From Gp13-AA77 sp035949375 (lineage in GTDB: Bacteria; Acidobacteriota; Terriglobia; UBA7540): a DNA stretch of 64,000 bases. The notes below the pieces were generated by a model. That model was not told the origin of the DNA, did not search any database, and saw only the letters and a program-made list of their open reading frames with translations. Both the position numbers and the translations under genes were made by a program. Every line of letters starts with the position of its first letter. The first letter of the stretch is position 1. The DNA lies in the NCBI GenBank assembly GCA_035949375.1, contig DASZIG010000129.1, positions 211,932 through 275,931 on the forward strand, read 5' to 3'. Positions 37,348 through 45,166 of this stretch are shown piece after piece.

Positions 37348-38325
37348 CTACGAGCTGCCGCGAAACAGCTTTCCCCGAAGCCAGCGCAGCTCGAGCCGGG
37401 CTCGTTGCTGCGCCGTGATCTCGAGATCTCCGCGCTTCCCGCCGAGATAATCGAGCAAAGTGGACACAGGCACGAACCAGCCATTCTTGCGGCTGAGCCG
37501 GGTCATCAACTCCTGGAACCTGGAGTCGATCCGGCCATTTTCCACGAACCCATGACCGAAATGGCTATACATGATGCAGGCCCCGCCTTGCTCTTCCAAC
37601 CGGTCCTGATCGGCCTCTCCGAGAATCTTGATGAATCGGGCGCGGTCCGCGCCATCGGAGCTGGCAAACCAGGCATTGACGTAGGGGAGCTCCGGATCGT
37701 GATAGGGCATCCACGGGCAGGCGCGAAGGGTGTCAACACCGGAAAAAGTGAAGTTGCGGCAATAGCGAATGCGGCGCCGGCAGATGTCCCCCCAAAAGGC
37801 GCGATGCCCTTCCACGTGCCCGGCATAAAGATTCCGGTTGCGTCCGAGCGTCGCCAGATTGTAGAACGTGCGGTGGCGCCCGCTGAACCGCGCCGGCCCC
37901 CAATAGATGGCCTCTTCGTTGTAATGGTTCGCCATGCTCGCGGGATCACAGCCGAAGTACCGCTTGAACGCGTCCAGTCCCCGGATGATCTCATCGCGGG
38001 AGGAAGAATGCACGGTGGTGAGGTGGTAGCCGATCTCGAATCCGCGCTCCTGCAGGGCCTGGGCCTCCTCCAGGTAAACCGGATCGGCGCAGGTGTCGCC
38101 GCCGGAGTTTGGTTCGCGGATGGCGCCCAAGGGCCAAACCGCCTTGGTCGTGCGGAACCCGAGGTCCTCCAGAAATGAATATACTCTCCGTCCGTCGCGC
38201 AGGAGCTGCCCGTCGGGATCGTCAAAGATCGTGAAGGCGAAGGCCTTGCCGGCCGGCCAGAAGTTCTGCATATGGAAGAGCGCTTGACGCGTGAGCGGCG
38301 CTTCGGTCAGTTCAGTTAGTCCCAT
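37348..38325 (-). CDS. Polysaccharide deacetylase-like (CE4/NodB-type) protein
   Basis: This 325-residue protein has the CE4 metal-site opening AFAFTIFDDPDGQ (general base Asp and metal Asp). FEIGYHLTTVHSSSRDEI follows, in which H-x3/4-H can act as metal ligands, then a YFGCDPASMANHYNEEAIYW segment. A later YSHFGHGFVENG carries the probable catalytic His. There is no signal peptide, unlike many CE4 enzymes, so the substrate is probably a cytoplasmic lipid-linked or nucleotide-linked sugar. It lies 21 bases after the ACP gene. The likely role is N-deacetylation of a sugar to expose an amine, which the downstream acyltransferase could then modify. Confidence 0.75.
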   Translation of the reverse strand: MGLTELTEAPLTRQALFHMQNFWPAGKAFAFTIFDDPDGQLLRDGRRVYSFLEDLGFRTTKAVWPLGAIREPNSGGDTCADPVYLEEAQALQERGFEIGYHLTTVHSSSRDEIIRGLDAFKRYFGCDPASMANHYNEEAIYWGPARFSGRHRTFYNLATLGRNRNLYAGHVEGHRAFWGDICRRRIRYCRNFTFSGVDTLRACPWMPYHDPELPYVNAWFASSDGADRARFIKILGEADQDRLEEQGGACIMYSHFGHGFVENGRIDSRFQELMTRLSRKNGWFVPVSTLLDYLGGKRGDLEITAQQRARLELRWLRGKLFRGSS

Positions 38326-38346
38326 ACTCGTCGAGCACCGCGGAAG

Positions 38347-38589
38347 TCAACGAATGGATGGAAGGCCGGACAGGTAGTTCAGAATCGAGCTGAAGGACGA
38401 GAGATGTTCGAGAGCCTCCAGATCCATCTGTACACCGAATTCCTCTTCGATCAAAGTCACCAGGGTCACGGCGGCCACCGAATCCCACGCCTCTTCGGTC
38501 TCGAGGCTGGCCGACGTGATCACGCTCGGGTCAATGCCGGGAAATGCGGCCGCGAAGCATCGGGCGAGTCTCGCCTCGAGGTCATTCAT
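38347..38589 (-). CDS. Acyl carrier protein
   Basis: The ATG at 38589 overlaps the FkbH stop by eight bases. The 80-residue protein has the carrier-protein fold. Helix 1 is LEARLARCFAAAF, and the phosphopantetheine Ser lies in WDSVAAVTLVTLI near residue 36. The acidic recognition helix LIEEEFGVQMD follows. It is not the fatty-acid ACP: sequence and context differ, and it is dedicated to the FkbH enzyme next to it. It should carry a glyceryl or related group as a thioester. Confidence 0.88.
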   Translation of the reverse strand: MNDLEARLARCFAAAFPGIDPSVITSASLETEEAWDSVAAVTLVTLIEEEFGVQMDLEALEHLSSFSSILNYLSGLPSIR

Positions 38590-40321
38590 CGGGCAACTCC
38601 TCAACGCGGAGATGAACGGGCGGACACTTCTCGGACAGGCGCTGCGCGGTCAGCGAAAAAGCCGCGCCGGGAGCGCCTCCGCCAAGCTCGGCGAAGAAAT
38701 CCTGCAGGGGCCCGTTGCGAGCTGTGGGCGCGAAATCGAAGAGCGCTTCCTCGACCTCGAGCTTGCGGAAGACGTACAGCAGGCAGGCGTGCTCGATGCG
38801 CCGCGAGAACGCGCGGCAGCTCATCACCCAATGATCCACCGAGATCCGCTTCCCTTCCCGCCGTCCCGCCATCACCGCAATCTTGCCGAGCGGGCCGAAC
38901 TTGTCCTGGTAGGAAGCGAGCAGCACAAAAACGTCCGGATCGTCCACATACTGCCTCCACGAGGCTTCGGTGATGCGCCGGCCGTTCAGGTTGAACTGGT
39001 TGGTCTTGTTGATCAGCTCGAGAGCGCGCGGATCGAGGGGAGTCTTGGAGGCGGTCACGGTCAGCTTTCCCTCAGCGTCCCGGAGGAAGTCGTCCGGCGT
39101 GTACCCGTGAGCCCGGGCAGCGTCGAGGACGGCGTGCGAGGTTCGGAGGCTCTCCATCCGGATCGCGTCTTCCTCGGAAAGCGACGTTTTGCCGAATAGG
39201 TCCCGCAGGTCCTCGAGCAACTGGTAGGCGGCCCGATCATCGTCACGAGGAAACAGCAGGCAGTTCATCTCCGGGTGGACCGCTTTGACTTCCGCCAGAT
39301 CCAAAGGGCTGTCGTCGACAAAGACAACGCTGTCGGCCCCGATGTTCCAGGCGCGCAGGATTCGCGAAACCGCCTCGGATTTGGGACCCCAGCCCGCCTC
39401 GAGCGGGAAGATGCGCTCGCGCGCAAGAACCGGCCGGTTCGCCTGGAAGGCTTCTTCCACGAGAGCGGGATTATTCTTGCTGGCCGCGGCGATCAGTATG
39501 CCAGCCTCCGAGAGCGATGCCAGCATCTGCTGGTAGAGGCCGTGCTTCTGCGCGTGGTGATCGAGATCCCACGCGATGCCGTCCACGCCAGCTTCGCCCA
39601 GGATCCCCATCCACAAGGTGTCATCCAGGTCCGTGATCAGCCCTTTCTTAGGAGGCGCGGCGGCGGCCAGGCGGGCGATGATTCCCGCCAGCTGGTCGGC
39701 ATGCCCCAGGTGATACGGGAATCCTGTATTGAGCGCCGACTTCACGTCCCAGCGCTCCGCGGGCGCCGAGATGCGGTCCAGGCGTTGCGAACTAACCACG
39801 CGGATTCCGGCGGATTTTGACAACCGGACCATCATCTCCGCCACAACCTCTCTCAGCTCGTTCTCAAACGAGCTTGACTGCCATCCTGGCGTGAACGCGA
39901 AAGGAGGCAGGGGAAGCGTGGGCGCGGAGACGATCACGCTCCCGCTTTGCGCGATCCTTTCCAGAGAATCGCCCAGCCTCGAGGCCTGATCGCGCGCACT
40001 CTGAACAATACCCGCGAGTTGCCCGGGACGCCATCCCCCGAGCCTCCGAACCCCCAAGCGCGGATCGAGGTCTTCCCATTCAACCACGGCCACCACGATC
40101 GAGGACTTTTCCCGCTCGATGCGCGCGAGAGTCCCCGGCAGGTCGCCATAAAGCCCGGTGCCAATCTGAACCTTGTGGCCCGGAAACTGACCTCTGAGGT
40201 GGGCATTGAGGAACGTCAGGAAGTGCAGCGGCGTAAAGCCACAGGCAAGATCAACCTGAAGCACAGGGCTCTCGATTGCCGCATTGTGCTTGAGCGCCTC
40301 GAGGGCTTCCACCAATTTCAT
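38582..40321 (-). CDS. FkbH-like HAD-superfamily glyceryl-ACP synthase
   Basis: The ATG at 40321 is chosen; a TTG at 40363 lies in the same frame without a ribosome site. The 579-residue protein has a SGNH-like N-terminal region and then the HAD core. Motif I is ITDLDDTLWMGILGE, motif II ASKNNPALVEEAF and motif IV VVFVDDSPLDLAEVK. The C-terminal GNAT-like part contains LINKTNQFNLNGRRI. FkbH proteins take 1,3-bisphosphoglycerate, dephosphorylate it and load the glyceryl unit onto an ACP, mostly in polyketide and O-antigen pathways. The adjacent ACP, deacetylase and acyltransferase genes suggest glycan decoration rather than a polyketide, since no ketosynthase is present. Confidence 0.9.
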   Translation of the reverse strand: MKLVEALEALKHNAAIESPVLQVDLACGFTPLHFLTFLNAHLRGQFPGHKVQIGTGLYGDLPGTLARIEREKSSIVVAVVEWEDLDPRLGVRRLGGWRPGQLAGIVQSARDQASRLGDSLERIAQSGSVIVSAPTLPLPPFAFTPGWQSSSFENELREVVAEMMVRLSKSAGIRVVSSQRLDRISAPAERWDVKSALNTGFPYHLGHADQLAGIIARLAAAAPPKKGLITDLDDTLWMGILGEAGVDGIAWDLDHHAQKHGLYQQMLASLSEAGILIAAASKNNPALVEEAFQANRPVLARERIFPLEAGWGPKSEAVSRILRAWNIGADSVVFVDDSPLDLAEVKAVHPEMNCLLFPRDDDRAAYQLLEDLRDLFGKTSLSEEDAIRMESLRTSHAVLDAARAHGYTPDDFLRDAEGKLTVTASKTPLDPRALELINKTNQFNLNGRRITEASWRQYVDDPDVFVLLASYQDKFGPLGKIAVMAGRREGKRISVDHWVMSCRAFSRRIEHACLLYVFRKLEVEEALFDFAPTARNGPLQDFFAELGGGAPGAAFSLTAQRLSEKCPPVHLRVEELPDE

Positions 40322-40462
40322 CGGTTCTCGGAAAGGATACGGCACCGGTCGGAGACCTGTCAAACGGATAGAGGGCGGCGGCTCCGACCTCGATCACGAC
40401 GTCGCCGCCTCGTTTGCGGCTCTGCAGCCTCCCACTTCGCGACTCTGCCGCCCGGGCGCCAG

Positions 40463-40552
40463 TGGCTCTGCCGCCTTGCTGTGCGGAAAGGCTATGCCTT
40501 TCCGAGCCGGCTAGAGATAAAATCTTTGGCCGCGAGGCTACGCCTCGCGGCC
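40463..40552. repeat. REP/BIME-like palindromes upstream of the RAYT gene
   Basis: GGCTCTGCCGCC, then CTTGCTGTGC and GGAAAGGC-TAT-GCCTTTCC (40485-40503) form one unit, in reverse orientation to the copies downstream. A second perfect 11-bp hairpin, GGCCGCGAGGC-TAC-GCCTCGCGGCC (40528-40552), ends eight bases before the transposase ATG. All share the rule GGC-NNN-GCC at the loop. Confidence 0.8.
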
Positions 40553-40560
40553 ACAAACCC

Positions 40561-41108
40561 ATGGTGACGATTTCCCGAGACTCGCCTTGCCTCTCCATCA
40601 CCGCCGTCGCCAAGGACCGCCTCCCGATCTTCCGCACCCACGCCCTCAAGGCCCTCTGCGGCCGCGCCCTCGACGAGGCTCGCGCCTCCGCCGGCTTCGT
40701 GATCTTCGCCTACGTCATCATGCCCGACCACCTTCACATCATCACGAATGGGCCCGCAAACCCTCGGGGACGCTGCGCTTCATCACGGGCATCGGCGCCC
40801 GCCGCATCATTCAACACCTGAAAGAAAATGGTCTCGAGGGCTCGCTTGAAAAGCTGAGGGTGGCGCGAAAGGCGGACCGGCATGAATATTCGGTGTGGCA
40901 GCGCGAGTCCAATGTGGTGCTGCTGACCGTCGAGTCCACCTTCATGCAGCGGCTTCATTATATCCACCAAAACCCGGTGCGGGCCGGCTTGGTGGAGCGC
41001 GCCGAAGATTACCGGTGGTCGAGTGTGCGGTTCTGGAACCGGTGCGTGAGTGATGAAGAGCCGTTGCAGGTTGATTTCGACAAGATTGCCTGGAGAACGG
41101 CAAAGTGA
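40561..41108 (+). pseudogene. RAYT-type Y1 (REP-associated tyrosine) transposase with one frameshift
   Basis: The first frame (ATG 40561) encodes VTISRDSPCLSITAVAKDRL and the HUH metal motif in VIMPDHLHIITN. It then shifts. The second frame continues SGTLRFITGIGARRIIQHLK and ends with the family signature YIHQNPVRAGLVERAEDYRW plus SSVRFW, where the first Tyr of that signature is the presumed nucleophile. The join is a G/C run near 40751 (AATGGGCCCGC), where one missing base restores the frame. The gene is either newly inactivated, a base-call error, or translated by slippage. RAYTs cut single-stranded REP palindromes, and matching palindromes flank this copy on both sides. Confidence 0.85.
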
Positions 41109-41115
41109 GGATCGA

Positions 41116-41278
41116 GGAAGGCAGAGCCTTCCCCGAACAAAATGGGGTGTGGCGCTGCGTCCGGAAAGGCGTAGCCTTTCCGCACAGCAAGGCGGCAAAG
41201 CCGCTTCCGATCTCCAGCCGATTCCGGAGCGCACAGCCGCAAGCGAACCAGCAGAGCAGCTTCCGATCTCCAGCCGGT
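41116..41278. repeat. REP/BIME-like palindromes downstream of the RAYT gene
   Basis: GGAAGGC-AGA-GCCTTCC (41116-41132) is followed by the unit GGAAAGGC-GTA-GCCTTTCC (41163-41181), GCACAGCAA and GCGGC-AAA-GCCGC (41192-41204). CTTCCGATCTCCAGCCG occurs twice (41204-41220 and about 41262-41278). The 250-base gap to the next gene holds nothing coding. The main unit is the mirror image of the one upstream of the transposase. Confidence 0.8.
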
Positions 41279-41358
41279 TCTCGCTGCTACTTTTCCACAG
41301 CTTAACTTGATGAAACTAAATGTCGAAATAAACTTTCTCGCTGATCCCGGCTCTACCC

Positions 41359-41913
41359 ATGACCCCGCTTCGTGGTGAGACACTGGCGGGCATGCGCCCT
41401 CGAAAGCCAAAACCGTCCCACACTACATCACAGAACCACCAACCGACCCCTTCGCCGAAGCCCGATCGCGCGACCACACACGAGATCGTGCGCCAAACGG
41501 ATGCCTTGTACGCCGAGGCGCAGGACAATCCGGATTCCGAGGCCGGCCAGATGGTTCGGGCCTTCGTCCTCAGCGGAATCCGCAACGTGCAGCCCCGATC
41601 CTCGAGCGATGAGGCTCCGACCCTCGCCCTGGGCGAGGAGCGCCGGCGCCAGCGCCAGGCCCGCCACCGCTTGACCGGCGGCGCCAAGGCCGAAGCCGCG
41701 CCCGATCGGGCGCGCCGCGCGGACCGCGCACAGAAGACGCGGGAATACGAGGCGATGCTGCAGGAAGTGGCCCAGACCGCCGCGACCGCGAGCGCTGCGG
41801 CCGAAGCCGGCCGGCCGCTCGATGCCATGGCCGTATACGAACGGATTGCTGAAATCGTGGGGCTCAGATCGCCTTTGAGCCAGCGAGTTGAGCCGAAGCT
41901 GTCTGGCGATTGA
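41359..41913 (+). CDS. Hypothetical Ala/Arg-rich protein preceding the STGPRT gene
   Basis: The ATG at 41359 (alternative ATG at 41392) gives 184 residues. The N-terminus is disordered and proline-rich (RPRKPKPSHTTSQNHQPTPS). A helical region follows (EIVRQTDALYAEAQDNPDSE, then a basic RRQRQARHRLTGG stretch), and the C-terminal helix is AMAVYERIAEIVGLRS. No ribosome site is evident. It is 52 bases upstream of the STGPRT gene on the same strand, and the two may be one dispersed module. Function is unknown. Confidence 0.55.
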   Translation: MTPLRGETLAGMRPRKPKPSHTTSQNHQPTPSPKPDRATTHEIVRQTDALYAEAQDNPDSEAGQMVRAFVLSGIRNVQPRSSSDEAPTLALGEERRRQRQARHRLTGGAKAEAAPDRARRADRAQKTREYEAMLQEVAQTAATASAAAEAGRPLDAMAVYERIAEIVGLRSPLSQRVEPKLSGD

Positions 41914-41965
41914 GATCCGGTCGGGCGTCCACGCGCAATAAATAACACTCGATAAAGGAGGCTTT

Positions 41966-43792
41966 ATGCCATTCGATACCGACACCACCGGTCTGCCAGG
42001 GAATCCCGATGTGCCGGAGGCGGCCGCGAAGCCCGCGGAACCCGCTCCCGGGCCTTCGAGCGATCACCATGGGCCGTCCGCCTCGGCCGAAGACGGCGGG
42101 GCGCCGGTCCGCCGGACGTCAGACCGCAGGGTAGCGGCGAACCGCGCCAACGGCCAAAAGTCCACGGGTCCGCGCACTGCGCAAGGCAAAGAGCGCTCCA
42201 GCATGAATGGTCTGAAGCGCCGTTCGGTGCGGCTGCTCGGGCTTTTCGAGGCTAAAACGCTCCGGCAGGAACCGGGGGCCGCCGAGCAACTCTACCGCGA
42301 GCTGATCAAGCCTTACCAGCCGCTGCCGCCGCTGCTCGCGATGCACTTCCAGGACCTCGCGCGCCTGCACCTGGAACTCGAGACGTCGGAATGCATCCGG
42401 GACGCCACCCTCGAGCATCGCTGGCAGCAGGCCGACATCGAGAAGCGGCGCAAGTTCTACGAGATGGAATCCGACCTCCCCGCCACCCCCAAAGAGGTCT
42501 TCGAGGGAGGCATTTGCCGGATCGAGGCGAGCGCGGCTAAGTTCAAGAAGCAGGCCCATTACCTGGGGCTGCTCCGGGAGCAGCTCGAACGGCGCAACTT
42601 CGACCTGGGCAACGTTCTGCAACTGCTCTACGGGAAGGATTTCGATCCCGAGCACGACCGCGGACAGACCATCTGCAGCCGCTGCCGGAAGCTCATGTCC
42701 GGAGAGTGGCAGCTCCCCTCTGAACAACAAGAGGGGAACATCGACGAGGAGCAGCTCGAGGGCCTGCTCGACCTGGTGGCGCTCGAGGAAGACGACGCCT
42801 TGACCGGCTATCGCCTTAAGCTCGACGAGAAAACCGTGACCCGGGCCGCCTGCATCGCCGCGCTCGCGCCCACCAGCGACGACCGCCTGATGGAGTTGCA
42901 GGCGGAACGGCTGCGGCGCGCCATCGATCGGAAGCAGTGGGTGATCAACGGGCTGCTGCAGACGCTCCGCCCGGCTGAGGCGGCCAAGCCGGACGCGAAT
43001 CCGGGGCCCGGTCCGGAGCACCCCCTCCCCCCCCATAAAAAATCAGGGAAGCGAAGCCAAGAAGTCATTTGTAATCAACAAAACGATGCGAAAACACATG
43101 AAATCCGAACCGAACCGAAGCCAACCGAACCGAACTCGGCGGCGGATAAGCCCTTTGAAACGTCTCACCGTTCAGTAGCGGTACGTAGCATTACCCACCG
43201 TTCCGCACCCTTGCCCTCGCGGCCCCGCATCCAGCCGCGCGCGGCTCTGCCGCCCTCGCACTTTCGCGTCTCCCCACCCAGGCTCGTGCGCCCGGCCACA
43301 CCCCCCCCCTTTTTTTCGAGGAAGGCTATGCCTTCCTCGATCATCACCCCGGATTTCACCGAGACAGCAACCAGGGGGCTGCGGCTGCGAGGCCTTGCCT
43401 CGCAGCCGCAGCATTTTGTTATCTCTACCAGCTCCGGAAAGGCGGAGCCTTTCCGCACAGCAAGGCGGCAGAGCCGCCGAGCCTGGACAGCCGGACCGCC
43501 TCCTGTTAACCAAACTCTTGCGCCGGCGTTATACCGGTCGGAGCCCGAGACAGGGCAGACCCGAGGCGTCGCGACCCGCCAGACGGCACGGCGCTTGGGG
43601 AAACAGAGAGGGGACAGAAACCATGAGACAAAACTTGAAGAACTCGCGAACAGTTTGGACTTTGGCCGGGTTGGCGCTGGCTTTCGTATGGATGACCGGG
43701 GCCGGGGTCACAAGAACCTCAGGTTTCCAAAAACCTTCTTCGGCAGCCCTCAGCACCGACCTCGGCGGCACGGCCAGCCAGACCGAAATTGA
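41966..43792 (+). CDS. STGPRT-motif protein of a multicopy family, with read-through tail
   Basis: An AAAGGAGG site precedes the ATG. Residues about 50-80 hold the signature RVAANRANGQKSTGPRTAQG followed by KERSSMNGLKRR, typical of a family I recall as strongly amplified in Acidobacteriota and Planctomycetes. A helical body follows (LYRELIKPYQPLPPLLAMHF), then a possible Cys pair CSRCRKLM near residue 232. The credible protein ends near residue 355-390. After a poly-C run at about 43021-43034 the frame continues for 230 codons through the tail repeat and REP palindromes and overlaps the next gene by 170 bases. A one-base shift in that run would stop translation at TAA 43036. The signature resembles nucleic-acid-binding loops; function is not established. 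Confidence 0.7.
   Translation: MPFDTDTTGLPGNPDVPEAAAKPAEPAPGPSSDHHGPSASAEDGGAPVRRTSDRRVAANRANGQKSTGPRTAQGKERSSMNGLKRRSVRLLGLFEAKTLRQEPGAAEQLYRELIKPYQPLPPLLAMHFQDLARLHLELETSECIRDATLEHRWQQADIEKRRKFYEMESDLPATPKEVFEGGICRIEASAAKFKKQAHYLGLLREQLERRNFDLGNVLQLLYGKDFDPEHDRGQTICSRCRKLMSGEWQLPSEQQEGNIDEEQLEGLLDLVALEEDDALTGYRLKLDEKTVTRAACIAALAPTSDDRLMELQAERLRRAIDRKQWVINGLLQTLRPAEAAKPDANPGPGPEHPLPPHKKSGKRSQEVICNQQNDAKTHEIRTEPKPTEPNSAADKPFETSHRSVAVRSITHRSAPLPSRPRIQPRAALPPSHFRVSPPRLVRPATPPPFFSRKAMPSSIITPDFTETATRGLRLRGLASQPQHFVISTSSGKAEPFRTARRQSRRAWTAGPPPVNQTLAPALYRSEPETGQTRGVATRQTARRLGKQRGDRNHETKLEELANSLDFGRVGAGFRMDDRGRGHKNLRFPKTFFGSPQHRPRRHGQPDRN
43015..43175 (+). repeat. Dispersed 3'-tail repeat, copy 3 (attached to the STGPRT gene)
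   Basis: Poly-C, GAAGCGAAGCCAAGAAGTC, CCGAACCGAAGCCAACCG, AACTCGGCGG and GGATAAGCCCTTTGAAA occur in this order. Copies 1 (2335-2520) and 2 (12271-12413, minus strand) keep the order without the gene. This copy shows which gene the tail belongs to. Confidence 0.65.
43241..43478. repeat. REP/BIME-like palindromes after the STGPRT gene
   Basis: Hairpins with GGC-NNN-GCC loops continue here: GCGGCTCTGCCGC (43241), GAGGAAGGC-TAT-GCCTTCCTC (43318-43338), a perfect 15-bp stem at 43379-43411, and the unit GGAAAGGC-GGA-GCCTTTCC, GCACAGCAA, GGCGGC-AGA-GCCGCC (43436-43478). The last is the third copy of the unit flanking the RAYT gene. Confidence 0.8.
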
Positions 43793-44507
43793 CACCGCGC
43801 GCGGCGCCTTCGATCACTTCCTCGACTCGCACCCCGAGATGGAAAACGACATTTTTGCGGAGCCGACAAGAATCACCGACCCCAACTACCTGCACGATCA
43901 TCAGGAGCTGCAGGTCTTTCTCGACAGCCATCCGCTGGTCAAGGCCGATCCGCGATCCTTCGTGAGCCCGCAGTCCTGGCGATTTGAGAACCGCCGCAGC
44001 GATACCGATGACCTTCTGGGCTTCTTCGTGCCCTTCGCCGTGTTCGTGTGCTGCCTCCTGGCCTTGCTGGCCGTGATGCGCACGGTTCTCGAGAATCGCC
44101 GCTGGAACAAGAGCTTCAAAGTGCACGAAGACGTGCACACGAAGCTGATCGAAAAATTCAGCTCCGGCCAGGAACTGACGGCCTACATGGAATCGGAGGC
44201 CGGCAGGCGGCTGCTCGAATGGACGCCGCCCGTGGTCGAGACCCGGGCGCCGCTCGCCGCCGGCCGCATTCTCTGGTCGCTTCAGACCGGCCTCATCCTC
44301 GGCCTCGCGGGGCTCGGACTTCTGGCGATCCGGAGCAGGATCAGCAGTGACGCCGCCGACGGAATGCTGATCTGCGGCACCCTGGGACTGACGATCGGCC
44401 TCGGCTTCTTCTGCTCCGCCTTCCTCTCCTATGGCATCTCGAAACACCTCGGCCTGATTGGCGGCGGAACGCAGGGGGATTCCCGGCTGGCGCAGGCCGG
44501 ACGGTGA
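43623..44507 (+). CDS. Membrane protein upstream of an ECF sigma/anti-sigma pair
   Basis: The ATG at 43623 follows GAGAGGGG and gives 294 residues. A signal-like segment (VWTLAGLALAFVWMTG) precedes an exported region of about 100 residues (FDHFLDSHPEMENDIF, FLDSHPLVKADPRSF). One membrane helix follows (LLGFFVPFAVFVCCLLALLAV), then a cytoplasmic basic helical part (HEDVHTKLIEKFSSGQELTA) and two further helices at the end. It lies 56 bases upstream of the sigma gene. This layout is common in Acidobacteriota and suggests an accessory or target of the sigma factor. Confidence 0.7.
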   Translation: MRQNLKNSRTVWTLAGLALAFVWMTGAGVTRTSGFQKPSSAALSTDLGGTASQTEIDTARGAFDHFLDSHPEMENDIFAEPTRITDPNYLHDHQELQVFLDSHPLVKADPRSFVSPQSWRFENRRSDTDDLLGFFVPFAVFVCCLLALLAVMRTVLENRRWNKSFKVHEDVHTKLIEKFSSGQELTAYMESEAGRRLLEWTPPVVETRAPLAAGRILWSLQTGLILGLAGLGLLAIRSRISSDAADGMLICGTLGLTIGLGFFCSAFLSYGISKHLGLIGGGTQGDSRLAQAGR

Positions 44508-44563
44508 ACGCGGGGCCGCGTCGCAACTGAGCAGTGGCGCGCGGCCGCGCCGGATGGCAGAAT

Positions 44564-45166
44564 ATGAGTATGTGGGAAGTCACCTTGGCGGAAATCGAAA
44601 GTTCCGAACTCGGGGCCGGAGCGGCTGAAGAAGCCTTCCACATGGACGAGCAGGCTTTCAGGGTTTTCTACGAGAAAACGGCCCGCCCGCTGTGGTCTTA
44701 CCTCTCCCGCCTCGCGGGCGACCGCGCTCTCGCCGAAGACCTGGTGCAGGAGAGCTACTACCGCTTCCTGCGCGCCAAACTGCAGTCCGGCGACGAGGCC
44801 TACCAGAAGAATTACCTCTTCCGCATCGGCACCAACCTGGCGCGCGACCACTGGCGCCGGACGCGCCCCTCGGAGAGCCTACATGAAGAGGCTACATCCC
44901 ATTTGCAATCCGGGGACCGCACGGCCGAGAGCGTGCAACAGAACACCGATCTCGGGCGGGCGCTCGCGCAATTGAAGCCGCGCGAGCGCGAGTTGCTGTG
45001 GCTGGCCTACGTGGAAGGCTCGAGCCACAAGGAGATCGCCGAGGTCTCGGGCCTGCGGGCGGCGAGCATCCGCCTGCTGCTGTTTCGCGCCCGGCGGAAG
45101 CTGGCGGAAGTGCTGCGTTCTTCCGGCGGGGGCGTGGAGAGCGCGGAATTGAGAGCAAGGCCATGA
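44564..45166 (+). CDS. ECF-type RNA polymerase sigma factor
   Basis: The 200-residue protein has sigma region 2 (FYEKTARPLWSYLSRLAGDR, then AEDLVQESYYRFLR) and region 4 (LKPRERELLWLAYVEGSSHK, then EIAEVSGLRAASIRLLLFRA). This is the ECF arrangement, without regions 1 and 3. It redirects RNA polymerase to a stress or envelope regulon. Its stop overlaps the anti-sigma start (ATGA), so the two are made in fixed ratio. The start at 44564 gives a normal N-terminus; the ribosome site is weak. Confidence 0.9.
   Translation: MSMWEVTLAEIESSELGAGAAEEAFHMDEQAFRVFYEKTARPLWSYLSRLAGDRALAEDLVQESYYRFLRAKLQSGDEAYQKNYLFRIGTNLARDHWRRTRPSESLHEEATSHLQSGDRTAESVQQNTDLGRALAQLKPRERELLWLAYVEGSSHKEIAEVSGLRAASIRLLLFRARRKLAEVLRSSGGGVESAELRARP

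Noticed and set aside
40414..43480. CRISPR array
   Set aside because: The repeated units are palindromic REP-like elements with irregular spacing and orientation; no constant repeat/spacer pattern and no cas genes are present.
43395..43622. N-terminal extension of the membrane protein at 43623
   Set aside because: The extra codons come from REP palindromes, and the ATG at 43623 has a good ribosome site followed by a signal-like segment.
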